Source of the DNA: Bog-473 sp963783245
Lineage (GTDB): Bacteria; Actinomycetota; Acidimicrobiia; Acidimicrobiales; RAAP-2
Direction of reading: 5' to 3'
DNA length: 64,000 bases
Assembly: GCA_963783245.1 (NCBI GenBank)
Contig: CAWAMS010000002.1
Coordinates: forward strand, 1,364,001-1,428,000
Of this stretch, positions 54,648 to 62,981 are shown one piece after another; position 1 is the first letter of the stretch, and each line of letters starts with the position of its first letter. The position numbers were made by a program, and so were the translations under genes. The notes under the pieces are model-generated. The model did not search any database, was not told the origin of the DNA, and saw only the letters and a program-made list of their open reading frames with translations.

Positions 54648-56784
54648 GCAGCCCGACGGCCACCACGCCCCGCAGCAGCAGATCGACGGCCTGCCGGGCC
54701 GAGGCGGCCGTTTCGGGTTCGGTGGCGGCGTGCGCCACCTGCTGCACCAGGTCGGCCACCGACTTCACGGTGCGCACGAAGTCGCCCGGTGCCAGGTCCC
54801 CCACGTCGCGGGCCGCCACGGCCAGGGCCGTCTCGAAGGAGGCCCCACGGGCCCACGAGGCCACGGCGGTGGCCAACCCCGAGGAGGGTTGCCGGGTGCG
54901 GGGCACGAGATGGAGCTCTTCGACCGAGCGGATCCGTTCCGCCACGTGCTCGAGCGCGGCACAGCGCCATTCGAGCTCGGCCACCCGCTTCTCCCCCAGC
55001 CGATCAGCCAGGGGTCCCTTGCGCCGGCTGCGCCGGGCCGCCGCCCGGGGGCCGGGACCGCCGGGCCCGCCGTGCCCAGCGAGACGCCGGGCTCGGCGGG
55101 GCTCGAAGACCACGGCCGAGACCACCCCGGCCAGCACCGAGGGCTCGGCATGATCCAGCAGGTCCGCCGCCAGGGCCTCGGCGAGGAGCAGATCGGACTC
55201 GTGGTAGATCCGGGAGAGCCGGTGGCCGGTGGCGGTCAGCGACCAGTCCGTGAGGTAGCCCAGGTCCTCCAGCACGGCCACCCGGTGGCTGAGCTGAATC
55301 GTCAGGAGGTCGGCCCGCTGGGCCTGCCATTGGGCAAAGGAGCGGCGGAGCACGTTGTCGGCGGTCTCCCGGTCGAAGCGGGAGGCCAGGTTGACCGCGA
55401 GGTTGTAGGTGGGGCGGAAGGAGGAGCGCAGGTCCGGTGGGGGCGCCGAGGCCACCCTGGCCGCCTCGCTGAAGGCCGTCTCGGAGGACCACAGCGCCAC
55501 GGCGTGGCCTTCTTCGTCCAGGCCCCGCCGGCCGGCCCGGCCGGTCAGCTGCAGGTACTCGCCCGAGGTGAGGGTGGCCCGCCCGGCTCCGCCGTATTTG
55601 GTGAAGCGTTCGATCACCACGGAACGGGCGGGCATGTTGATCCCGAGCGAGAGAGTCTCGGTGGCGAAGACCACCTGGAGCAGGCCGGCGGCGAAGCACT
55701 CTTCCACCGTCTCGCGGAAGACCGGGACCAGACCGGCATGGTGCGACGCCACACCGGCCTCGAGACCTTCCAACCAGTCGTCGTACCCGAGCACGCCCAG
55801 GTCCTCGTCGCTCAGCGACTCGACACGCCGTTCGGCGATCTCGCGGATGGTGGCCCGCTCGGTGCCGTCAGTCAGCCGGACGCCGTCGCGGACGACCTGG
55901 CGGACCGCCTCGTCGCAGGCGGCCCGGCTGAAGATGAAGACGATGGCCGGCAGCATCTCTTCGGATTTGAGGGTGGTGATGAGCTCGGTGCGCAAGGGCG
56001 AGCGATACGGCAACCGCGGCCCCTTGCCGCGGGGCTGCCACTGGGGCGAGCGTCCCTGGAGGGAGCGCCGGACGGCTTGATCGATCTTGGTGCCCTCGTT
56101 GCCGGGCTTCCCGTTGACCAGCAGCGGGAGCAGAAGGGTCTGGTTGTCCTCGCGCCGGTGGGCAGCGAAGTGGTGGCGCAGGACGATGGGCCGGTGCCGT
56201 TCGACGATGACGTCGGTCGTCCCGCGGACCGAGCGCAGCCATGCGCCGAGCTCGCTGGCGTTGTTGACCGTGGCGGACAGGCAGACGAAGCGGATCTCGG
56301 GCGGCGAGAGGACCAGGACCTCCTCCCACACGCCGCCGCGGTAGGGGTCCTGAATGAAGTGCACCTCGTCGAGGATCACCGTGTGCAGCCCCGAAAGGAG
56401 GTCGGAGCCGGCCAGGAGCATGTTGCGCAGCACTTCGGTGGTCATCACCACCATGGGGGCGTCGGGCCGTAGCGCGGTGTCACCGGTGAGGAGGCCGACG
56501 TGGTCCTTGCCGTAGGTGGCGACGAGCTCGCCGTACTTCTGGTTCGAGAGCGCCTTGAGCGGCGTGGTGTAGAACGCCTTACCGCCTGCGCCGAGGGCCC
56601 GGTGGATGCCGTAGGCGGCGACGAGCGTCTTGCCGGATCCGGTCGGGGCGGAAACGAGGACCGAGTGGTCGGCGTCGATGGCGGCGAATGCGTCGCGCTG
56701 GAAGTCGTCGGGAGGAAAGGGAAGCTTGGTGATGAAGTCGCTTTCCTCGTCCGTCACCGTGACGGGCCAAGGGAAGACGTTCAA
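54637..56784 (-). CDS. helY: SKI2-like DEAD/DEAH RNA helicase HelY
   Basis: A 715-residue superfamily 2 helicase. Motif I APTGSGKT (46-53), Ia TTPLKAL, II DEVH (139-142), III SATVNN, IV-like IVFIFSRAACDEAV, V ATETLSLGINMPAR, and VI QLTGRAGRRGLD. The C-terminal helical region matches the DSHCT-type end of SKI2/Mtr4/HelY proteins but is shorter than the about 900 residues of mycobacterial HelY. ATG overlaps the tatC stop by 4 nt. The tatA-tatC-helY order is the same as in mycobacteria. The 3' end lies in a tandem repeat, so the present C-terminus may have been altered. Confidence 0.92.
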   Translation of the reverse strand: MNVFPWPVTVTDEESDFITKLPFPPDDFQRDAFAAIDADHSVLVSAPTGSGKTLVAAYGIHRALGAGGKAFYTTPLKALSNQKYGELVATYGKDHVGLLTGDTALRPDAPMVVMTTEVLRNMLLAGSDLLSGLHTVILDEVHFIQDPYRGGVWEEVLVLSPPEIRFVCLSATVNNASELGAWLRSVRGTTDVIVERHRPIVLRHHFAAHRREDNQTLLLPLLVNGKPGNEGTKIDQAVRRSLQGRSPQWQPRGKGPRLPYRSPLRTELITTLKSEEMLPAIVFIFSRAACDEAVRQVVRDGVRLTDGTERATIREIAERRVESLSDEDLGVLGYDDWLEGLEAGVASHHAGLVPVFRETVEECFAAGLLQVVFATETLSLGINMPARSVVIERFTKYGGAGRATLTSGEYLQLTGRAGRRGLDEEGHAVALWSSETAFSEAARVASAPPPDLRSSFRPTYNLAVNLASRFDRETADNVLRRSFAQWQAQRADLLTIQLSHRVAVLEDLGYLTDWSLTATGHRLSRIYHESDLLLAEALAADLLDHAEPSVLAGVVSAVVFEPRRARRLAGHGGPGGPGPRAAARRSRRKGPLADRLGEKRVAELEWRCAALEHVAERIRSVEELHLVPRTRQPSSGLATAVASWARGASFETALAVAARDVGDLAPGDFVRTVKSVADLVQQVAHAATEPETAASARQAVDLLLRGVVAVGLPTP

Positions 56785-57581
56785 CGGCCGGCCAGCTTCC
56801 CGATCCCGATCGAGATGAAGTAGAAGAACACCAGGGGAACGGCGAGCGCCAGCATGGAGAAGGGATCAGAGCTCGGCGTGAAGACGGCTGAGACGACCGT
56901 AATGAGAATCACCGCCCATCGCCATGAGTGTAAGAGCCGGGCCGGGGTGACGACGCGGGCCAGTTCCAAGGAGACCAGTATCACCGGAAACTGGAAGGTG
57001 ATTCCGAACAGGGCCATCAGGGCCAGGATCAGGCCCAGATACGGGATGGGATCGTAGATCTGCTGCAGGTCGGGTCCACCGACTGCTTGCAGGAAGCCCA
57101 GCGCATGCGGGAGGGTCAGATAGGCGGTGGCGGCGCCGAGCAGGAAGAGGGTGAACGCGGCCGCCACGAACGGGATGGCGTATTTCTTCTCCCGTGCCTG
57201 CAGGCCGGGGGTGATGAAGCGCCAGATCTGAAAGAGGATGACGGGCGAGGCCAGGGTGAGGCCCCCGAAGACGGCGATCTTGACCCGGAGGGAGAGCCCG
57301 TCGAGGGGTGAGGTGACGTAGAGGTTGGCGCAGTTCTTCCCGCGCAAGCTGTTCGACGCGGTCACACCGGGCAACCTGGTTCCGCCCCCGTTGACCTCGC
57401 ACAGGGGCCGGATGAGGAAGTGCAGGATCGGCTCGTAGAGGACGACCGCCACAATGGTGGCCACCAGGAACGCGATGAGGCAGATGACCAGACGCCGGCG
57501 GAGCTCGCCCAGGTGCTCGTTGAGCGTCATGTTGTCGGGCGAGGGCTTTTCCTTGCGCTCGCTGAGGAAGGGTAGGGCCAT
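56781..57581 (-). CDS. tatC: Sec-independent protein translocase TatC
   Basis: A 266-residue membrane protein with six predicted helices. TatC motifs: MTLNEHLGELRRRLV (cytoplasmic signal-binding N-terminus with the conserved Glu), SPLDGLSLRVKIA, and FGITFQFPVILVSLELARVVTPARL. It has an unusually large insert in the first periplasmic loop containing two Cys (LCEVNGGG and KNCANLY). Together with TatA it forms the twin-arginine export channel for folded proteins. Confidence 0.96.
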   Translation of the reverse strand: MALPFLSERKEKPSPDNMTLNEHLGELRRRLVICLIAFLVATIVAVVLYEPILHFLIRPLCEVNGGGTRLPGVTASNSLRGKNCANLYVTSPLDGLSLRVKIAVFGGLTLASPVILFQIWRFITPGLQAREKKYAIPFVAAAFTLFLLGAATAYLTLPHALGFLQAVGGPDLQQIYDPIPYLGLILALMALFGITFQFPVILVSLELARVVTPARLLHSWRWAVILITVVSAVFTPSSDPFSMLALAVPLVFFYFISIGIGKLAGR

Positions 57582-57604
57582 GTGCGTGTCGATCTCTCGG
57601 GCCG

Positions 57605-58114
57605 CTAGTTGAGGCTGGGATCGCCCACAACGCCCGACCCCGGGCCCTGTCCCCGCAAGGGGGAGTGAGCGGGTGGCGTGGGTGGCGTGGGTGGCATAGG
57701 GGCCGTTGGCATGGTGGGAGTGGCTGCAGCAGCCGGTGGTGTCGCTGCGTGCTCTTCATGGGATTCGGCGCCGGAGGGGTCGGCGGATGTCCCTGTGCCG
57801 TCCGTCGCAGCCACGTCACCCGCGGCACCGTTCCCCGCAGCGCCGTTCCCGTTCTGGTCCGCCCCGTCCGGGGCCAGGGTGGACAGGTGGTTCAGCAGCG
57901 CCGACGGCGAGCGGGCCAGCCGGGCAATGTCGGCACTCGAGGGCAGGTCAGGGATGCTGCTGCGGACCTCGGTCTCCATGCGGTGGCGGAATTCGTTGAA
58001 GCTGCGCCAGGCGGCACCGGCCTGGCGTGCCACCTGGGGGAGCTTGTCCGGTCCGAGCAGGATCACCGCAACCACGGCGATGATCAGCAGCTTGGTGGGA
58101 TCGAGATTGAGCAC
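57605..58114 (-). CDS. tatA: Twin-arginine translocase subunit TatA/TatB family
   Basis: A 169-residue protein with the hallmark N-terminal membrane helix (KLLIIAVVAVILLGPDKLPQVAR), the FG/LGP hinge, and an amphipathic helix (RSFNEFRHRMETEVR). The long Ala/Pro/Gly tail is disordered. The Glu-rich amphipathic helix and length make it TatB-like as well as TatA-like; only one gene of the family is present here. It lies 23 nt before tatC. Confidence 0.9.
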   Translation of the reverse strand: MLNLDPTKLLIIAVVAVILLGPDKLPQVARQAGAAWRSFNEFRHRMETEVRSSIPDLPSSADIARLARSPSALLNHLSTLAPDGADQNGNGAAGNGAAGDVAATDGTGTSADPSGAESHEEHAATPPAAAATPTMPTAPMPPTPPTPPAHSPLRGQGPGSGVVGDPSLN

Positions 58115-58134
58115 CGATCCTCACTCTATGGCCC

Positions 58135-59493
58135 TCAGAGAGAGGCGATCAGGCGCTCGACCCGCTCGTCGTGCGACTTGAAGGGGTCCTTGAGCAGGAC
58201 CGTCCGCTGGGCCTGGTCGTTCAACTTGAGGTGGACCCAGTCCACCGTGAAGTCACGACGCCGTTCCTTGGCCCGCTTGACGAAGGCTCCCCGCAGCCGG
58301 GCCCGGGTCGTCTCGGGGGGATTGCTCATGGCATCGGAAATGGCGTCGTCGGTGCAGGTCCGGTCCACCTGGTCGCGGCTCTGCAGCTTGTAGTACAGGC
58401 CCCGGTTGCGGTCGACGTCGTGGTACATGAGGTCGATCATGGCCACCTTGGGGTGCGAGAGCGGGACGTCGTGGCGGGCCTTCATCTCCTCGACGAGGCG
58501 GTACTTGGCCACCCAGTCGCACTCACGCCACAGCGACGTGGGATCGGCCTCCAGGCCCTTGAGGCAGTGCTGCCACATATCGAGCGCGGTGTCCTCCTCG
58601 GGTGAGAGGCCCTTGCGGTCACGGAACTTGAGGGCCCGCTCGAGGTACTCGGTCTGGATGTCGATGGCCCGCATCTCGCGGCCGTTGGCCAGGCGGACCC
58701 TGCGCTGGCAGGTGATGTCGTGGCTGATCTCCCTGATGGCGCGGATCGGGTTCTCCAGGGTCAGGTCGCGCAGCACGGTCGAGGAATCCTCCAGCATCGC
58801 CAGCAAGATGCTGGTCGTGCCCACCTTGAGGAACGTGGCGTACTCGCTCATGTTGGAGTCCCCCACGATCACGTGGAGGCGGCGGAAGCGCTCGGCGTCC
58901 GCGTGCGGCTCGTCCCGGGTGTTGATGATGGGACGGCTACGGGTGGTGGCCGACGAGACGCCCTCCCAGATGTGCTCCGCCCGCTGGCTGAGGCAGAAGA
59001 CCGCACCCCGGGCGGTCTGGAGCACCTTGCCCGCCCCGGCGTAGATCTGGCGGCTGACGAGGAACGGGATCAAGACCTCGGTGTAGCGGTTGAACTCGTC
59101 GTTGCGCTCGGTGAGGTAGTTCTCGTGGCAGCCGTAGGAGTTGCCCACCGAATCGGTGTTGTTCTTGAAGAGGTAGACCTCGCCCCGGATGCCTTCTTCC
59201 CGGAGGCGGGCCTGGGCCCCGCTCACCAGGCCTCCGAGAATCCACTCCCCCGCCTTGTCGTGGATCACGACGTCGGAGATCTTGTCGCACTCGGGGGTGG
59301 CGTACTCGGGGTGGCTCCCCACATCGAGGTAGAGGCGTGCCCCGTTCTCGAGGAAGACGTTCGAGGAGCGTCCCCAGCTGACCACCCTCCTGAAGAGGTA
59401 GCGGGCCACCTCGTCGGGGCTGAGACGGCGTTGGCCGCGCAGCGTGAAGGTGACGCCGTACTCGTTCTCGATGCCGAAGATGCGTTTCTCCAC
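58135..59493 (-). CDS. pafA: Pup-protein ligase PafA
   Basis: A 452-residue enzyme that uses ATP to link the C-terminal Glu of Pup to substrate lysines. The carboxylate-amine ligase fold shows IFGIENEYG (catalytic metal Glu), the essential D57 in RLYLDVGSHPEYATPE, KNNTDSVGNSYGCHENYL, INTRDEPHAD and RRLHVIVGDSNMSE. It lacks the insert found in Dop between residues 35 and 75, which identifies it as PafA. GTG start at 59493. The genes pafB and pafC, which follow pafA in mycobacteria, are absent: tatA comes next. Confidence 0.96.
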   Translation of the reverse strand: MEKRIFGIENEYGVTFTLRGQRRLSPDEVARYLFRRVVSWGRSSNVFLENGARLYLDVGSHPEYATPECDKISDVVIHDKAGEWILGGLVSGAQARLREEGIRGEVYLFKNNTDSVGNSYGCHENYLTERNDEFNRYTEVLIPFLVSRQIYAGAGKVLQTARGAVFCLSQRAEHIWEGVSSATTRSRPIINTRDEPHADAERFRRLHVIVGDSNMSEYATFLKVGTTSILLAMLEDSSTVLRDLTLENPIRAIREISHDITCQRRVRLANGREMRAIDIQTEYLERALKFRDRKGLSPEEDTALDMWQHCLKGLEADPTSLWRECDWVAKYRLVEEMKARHDVPLSHPKVAMIDLMYHDVDRNRGLYYKLQSRDQVDRTCTDDAISDAMSNPPETTRARLRGAFVKRAKERRRDFTVDWVHLKLNDQAQRTVLLKDPFKSHDERVERLIASL

Positions 59494-59512
59494 TACGCCA
59501 CCGTACAGCGAG

Positions 59513-60202
59513 CTATGCCAGAAGCAGCGCCAGCTCCTCGTCGGCGATCCGTCGGAAGGTGCGGCGGGCGTCGGGACGGCCGTTGCCCCGGCTCAGGGTG
59601 GCCACCTCGAGGTCGCCTGCCGCCAGGGTGCGGTCGGGCCCGGCCAGGGCGGCGGTGGCCGCCTTGAGGGCGGTGGCGAGGTCCCAGTCGGCCTGCCAGG
59701 TGGCCGCGACGCGCTCGGTGATCGTCTCGGCATCACCCCCGAGGACGGCGAAGTGCTCCTCGTCGGTGATGGTGCCCTCGTAGGCGATGTGGTACAGCTG
59801 ATCGGGCTGTTGGCCGGAGCCGAGCTCGGCCACCAGGACCTCGACCTCGAGCGGCTTCATCTCGTGCGTGAACACGTTGCCGAGATACTGCGCGTACAGA
59901 TTGGCCAGTGACCGGGCGTCGACGTCCTCCCGGCTGTAGGCGTAGCCCTTGGTGTCGGCATGGCGCACACCCGCCACCCGTAGCTGGTCGTATTCGTTGT
60001 ACTTGCCCACGCCGCCGAAGGCGATGCGGTCGTAGATCTCGCTGATCTTGTGGAGGGACCGTGAGGGGTTCTCGGCCACGATGACGATGCCCAGGTCGTA
60101 CGTGGTGGCCACCAGCGACCGGCCCCGGGCGATGCCCTTCTGGGCGTACTCGGCCCGGTCCTTCATCACCTGTTCGGGGGCGACGTAGTAGGGCATGCTC
60201 AT
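59513..60202 (-). CDS. prcA: 20S proteasome alpha subunit PrcA
   Basis: A 229-residue alpha subunit beginning MSMPYYVAPEQVMKDRAEYAQKGIARGRSLV, the typical alpha N-terminal gate and H0 helix region. It lacks the catalytic Thr of beta subunits and ends in a disordered region with RRTFRRIADEELALLLA. As read, its frame continues without a stop from prcB. The ATG at 60202 is preceded by GGGGCGGG and shares a base with a TGA in the next frame, so it is most likely an independent start (see the finding on the junction). Confidence 0.93.
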   Translation of the reverse strand: MSMPYYVAPEQVMKDRAEYAQKGIARGRSLVATTYDLGIVIVAENPSRSLHKISEIYDRIAFGGVGKYNEYDQLRVAGVRHADTKGYAYSREDVDARSLANLYAQYLGNVFTHEMKPLEVEVLVAELGSGQQPDQLYHIAYEGTITDEEHFAVLGGDAETITERVAATWQADWDLATALKAATAALAGPDRTLAAGDLEVATLSRGNGRPDARRTFRRIADEELALLLA

Positions 60203-61147
60203 TGTGCCCGCCCCCCGTTGGCCTGGTTGGTCCGGTTGGCCTGGCTCGGCCTGCTCGGCCCGGCTGGCCGCGTCGGCTGTCTGCTCGGCCCGCCGGCGGG
60301 CGATGAGGGCGCTGAAGCGCTCGGCCACCTCTTCTTCGGGCACCAGCCGGTAGCCCTCGGCGTCGACCACGGCGATGAGCGGGTAGATGCCACGCACGAG
60401 ATCGGGGCCACCGGTGGCCGAGTCCTCGTCGGCGGCGTCGTAGAGGGACTGGATGGCCAGGTCGACCGCTTCGTCCCGCGTCAGGCCCTCGCGCCAGCCC
60501 AGTTTGATGGTCGACCGGGCGTCGCGCCCGCCCGAGCCGGTGGACTGGAAGTCGGTGTCCTCGTAGTGCCCGCCGGTGGCGTCGTAGCTGTAGATACGCC
60601 CGATGCCACGGGCGGTGTCGTACCCGGCGAACAGCGGGACCACCACCAGGCCCTGCATGGCCAGGGGCAGGTTCTGGCGCACCATCTGGGCCAGCTGGTT
60701 GGCCTTGCCCTCGAGGGACAGCGCCGTGCCCTCGACCTTCTCGTAGTGCTCGAGCTGGACCTGGAAGAGGCGCACCATCTCGACCGCCATCCCGGCCGAG
60801 CCGGCGATGGCCACCGCCGAGAAGCGGTCGGCCGCGAACACCTTCTCCATGGAGCGGTGGGCGATGATGTTGCCCATGGTGGCGCGGCGATCCCCGGCCA
60901 TGATCACGCCGTCGGCGTAGCGCAGGGCGACCACCGTGGTGGCGTGGGGAGCGCCGGCGAAACCCGCCTCGTGGGTGCCGTGGCTGCCCGAGTTGGCCGA
61001 GCCGCCGGAGTGGACCGAGCCGCCGGAATGGCCTGAGCCGCCGGAGCCGCCTGCGTTACGGCCTAGTGGAATGTTGCCTGCCTGGCGCAGGAGCCCGACG
61101 AAGTCTGGGCCCGGATCGCTCTCCGGGGGAAAAAGGGGAAGAGCCAC
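60199..61147 (-). CDS. prcB: 20S proteasome beta subunit PrcB (no stop before prcA as sequenced)
   Basis: Catalytic beta subunit made as a proprotein. A 69-residue propeptide rich in Gly/Ser/His precedes the active-site Thr (T70 in HATTVVALRY). Asp (D86 in AGDRR) and Lys (K102 in SMEKVF) complete the N-terminal nucleophile site. GTG 61147 lies 6 nt after the pup stop. The literal frame reads through into prcA, giving a 544-residue fused product. If the G6 run at the 3' end (60211-60216 on the plus strand, as C6) were G5, the gene would stop at TGA 60199-60201, overlapping the prcA ATG as ATGA; that is the usual arrangement. Confidence 0.9.
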
Positions 61148-61153
61148 TGGTGA

Positions 61154-61369
61154 CTACTGCCCGCCTTTCTGGACGTAGTTCCGCACGAACTCCTCGGCGT
61201 TGTCCTCCAGGACCTCGTCGATCTCGTCGAGCAGGTCGTCCAGTTCGGCCTTGATCTTCTCGCCACGCTCGGAGGTGGCCGGCGCTTGCTCGGCCGCCAG
61301 CTCGTCGTCGGTCTCGGTCTTGGAGCTGTCCCGTGCCGGGCTCTTTCGGATTTGTTCTTGTTCTGCCAT
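61154..61369 (-). CDS. pup: Prokaryotic ubiquitin-like protein Pup
   Basis: A 71-residue, acidic, mostly disordered tag with a central helix (KAELDDLLDEIDEVLEDNAEEF) and the C-terminus VQKGGQ. The last Gln must be deamidated to Glu by Dop before PafA can ligate it. Central coiled-coil residues are the ones that bind Mpa. Followed 6 nt later by prcB. Confidence 0.97.
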   Translation of the reverse strand: MAEQEQIRKSPARDSSKTETDDELAAEQAPATSERGEKIKAELDDLLDEIDEVLEDNAEEFVRNYVQKGGQ

Positions 61370-61448
61370 CGCGTTGTCCTCGCCGCCGTTCCTGTTGCTC
61401 TCGGGATTCTCTCGTCGGTCTCGGGTCTGGGTTCTCGGGTCTGGGTCC

Positions 61449-62942
61449 TCAGGAATTCAGCCGGTCCAGCAGGTCCGCCGGTCCGGTGCTCTGGGCCAGA
61501 AGCGCGCCCGTGTGCTCCGCTGTTCCCTTCAAGGGATCCATCATAGGGACGCGTCGCAGGGGGTCGGTCCCGATATCGAAGACCAGCGAGTCCCAGTTGG
61601 CGGTCACCACGGCCTCAGGCCAGCGGGCCAGGCACTTACCCCGGAACCAGGCCCGGGTGCCGGGCGGTGGCTCGTTCACGGCCAGGTTGGCCTCGGCCGG
61701 CGTGATCAGGCGTCGGAGGCCGAGGCGCTGGTAGACCGACTTGTCGGGACGCAGGTCGTGGTACTGCAGGGCCAGGGCGGCCACCCGGGGGTCGCGCCAA
61801 TCGCAGTTGTGGCGGTCCTGGTAGGCCAGCAGGAGCTCCCGCTTGGCCACCCAGTCGAGGGTGTCGGCCAAGGTGGCCGGATCGGATTCGAGGCCCTCGA
61901 GGACGTACTCCCAGTGCTCGAGGATCAACTCCCCTACCTGGCCGTCGTCACCCAAGGCGCGGAGGCCCTCGTGCTCGGCGTACTTGCGGGCGGCCCCGAA
62001 GAGCTCCCATTGCATCTCCAGGGCGGTGGCCGTGGTCCCGTCGGTGAGGGTCAGGCCCCGGGTCAGGGTGAGGTCGGCCGAGACATGGTGCAGGGCGCGG
62101 ACGGGGTCGGCCAGGGCCAGGAGCCGCGTCGGTCCGGCGTCGTCCTCGATCATCGCCAGCACGATCGCGGTCGTCCCGACCTTCAGCAGCGTGGCGATCT
62201 CGGACAGATTGGCGTCACCGACGATCACGTGCAGGCGACGGAACCGGGTGGGATCGGCGTGGGGCTCGTCACGGGTGTTGACGATGGGGCGCTTGAGCGT
62301 CGTCTCGAGGCCGACGATCTCCTCGAAGAACTCGGCGCGCTGGGAGATCTGATAGTGGACCCGATCGGCGTCGAGGGCGGGTGTCTCCACCCCCACCTTG
62401 CCGGATCCGGTGAAGATCGTGCGGGAGACGAAGTGTGGGACCACCCCGTCGATCACCTTCGTGAAGGGCACGGCCCGGTCCATCATGTAGTTCTCGTGGC
62501 AGCCGTAGGAGTTGCCCTTGCCGTCGGAGTTGTTCTTGTACACGATCGGCGCCGGCTGGTCCGGAATGCGGTGGGCGGCGGCGATCATGGCCCGCCGCAG
62601 CACCTCCTCGCCCGCCTTGTCGTGCACCAGGCACTCGAGGGGGGTGAGGCATTCGGGGGTCGAGTACTCGGGGTGGGCGTGGTCGACGTAGAAGCGGGCG
62701 CCGTTGGTGAGGACGGTGTTGGCCAGGTGGGTCTCGACCATCGGGGCCAGCGAGCCCTCGCGGGCGAAGCCGCGGGCGTCGTTACCGGGGGTCTCGTCCT
62801 CGAAGTCCCAGCCGATCTTCTGCTCGATGTCAGAGGCGTAGGCGTTCACCAACACCGATGACGCCGCGATGGGGTTCTGCTCGGCGCCGGGCGAATGGAT
62901 CCCGTACTCGGTTTCGATCCCGCACACCTTGGTGGTGGCCAC
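61449..62942 (-). CDS. dop: Pup deamidase / depupylase Dop
   Basis: A 497-residue homologue of PafA. It has VCGIETEYGIHSPG, the Dop-specific insert (SSVLVNAYASDIEQKIGWDFEDETPGNDARGF), the catalytic Asp in RFYVDHAHPEYSTPE (D87), YKNNSDGKGNSYGCHENYM and NTRDEPHAD. The insert distinguishes Dop from PafA. It prepares Pup and also removes Pup from substrates. A 14-bp direct repeat (CTCGGGTCTGGGTT) lies between dop and pup. Confidence 0.96.
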   Translation of the reverse strand: MATTKVCGIETEYGIHSPGAEQNPIAASSVLVNAYASDIEQKIGWDFEDETPGNDARGFAREGSLAPMVETHLANTVLTNGARFYVDHAHPEYSTPECLTPLECLVHDKAGEEVLRRAMIAAAHRIPDQPAPIVYKNNSDGKGNSYGCHENYMMDRAVPFTKVIDGVVPHFVSRTIFTGSGKVGVETPALDADRVHYQISQRAEFFEEIVGLETTLKRPIVNTRDEPHADPTRFRRLHVIVGDANLSEIATLLKVGTTAIVLAMIEDDAGPTRLLALADPVRALHHVSADLTLTRGLTLTDGTTATALEMQWELFGAARKYAEHEGLRALGDDGQVGELILEHWEYVLEGLESDPATLADTLDWVAKRELLLAYQDRHNCDWRDPRVAALALQYHDLRPDKSVYQRLGLRRLITPAEANLAVNEPPPGTRAWFRGKCLARWPEAVVTANWDSLVFDIGTDPLRRVPMMDPLKGTAEHTGALLAQSTGPADLLDRLNS

Positions 62943-62981
62943 GCCCCGACCCTATCGGTCCCCGCCGGTCATACCCAGTCC

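Noticed and set aside
52739..55153. Very long open frame on the plus strand across the ThyX-like gene and the helY end
   Set aside because: It is antisense to two genes with clear motifs, is Arg/Gly/Pro/His-rich, and arises from high GC content at third positions.
54730..56472. Long plus-strand open frame opposite helY
   Set aside because: Antisense shadow of a helicase with all motifs intact; no domain of its own.
61200..62861. Long plus-strand open frame opposite dop and pup
   Set aside because: Antisense to unmistakable dop and pup; low-complexity translation.
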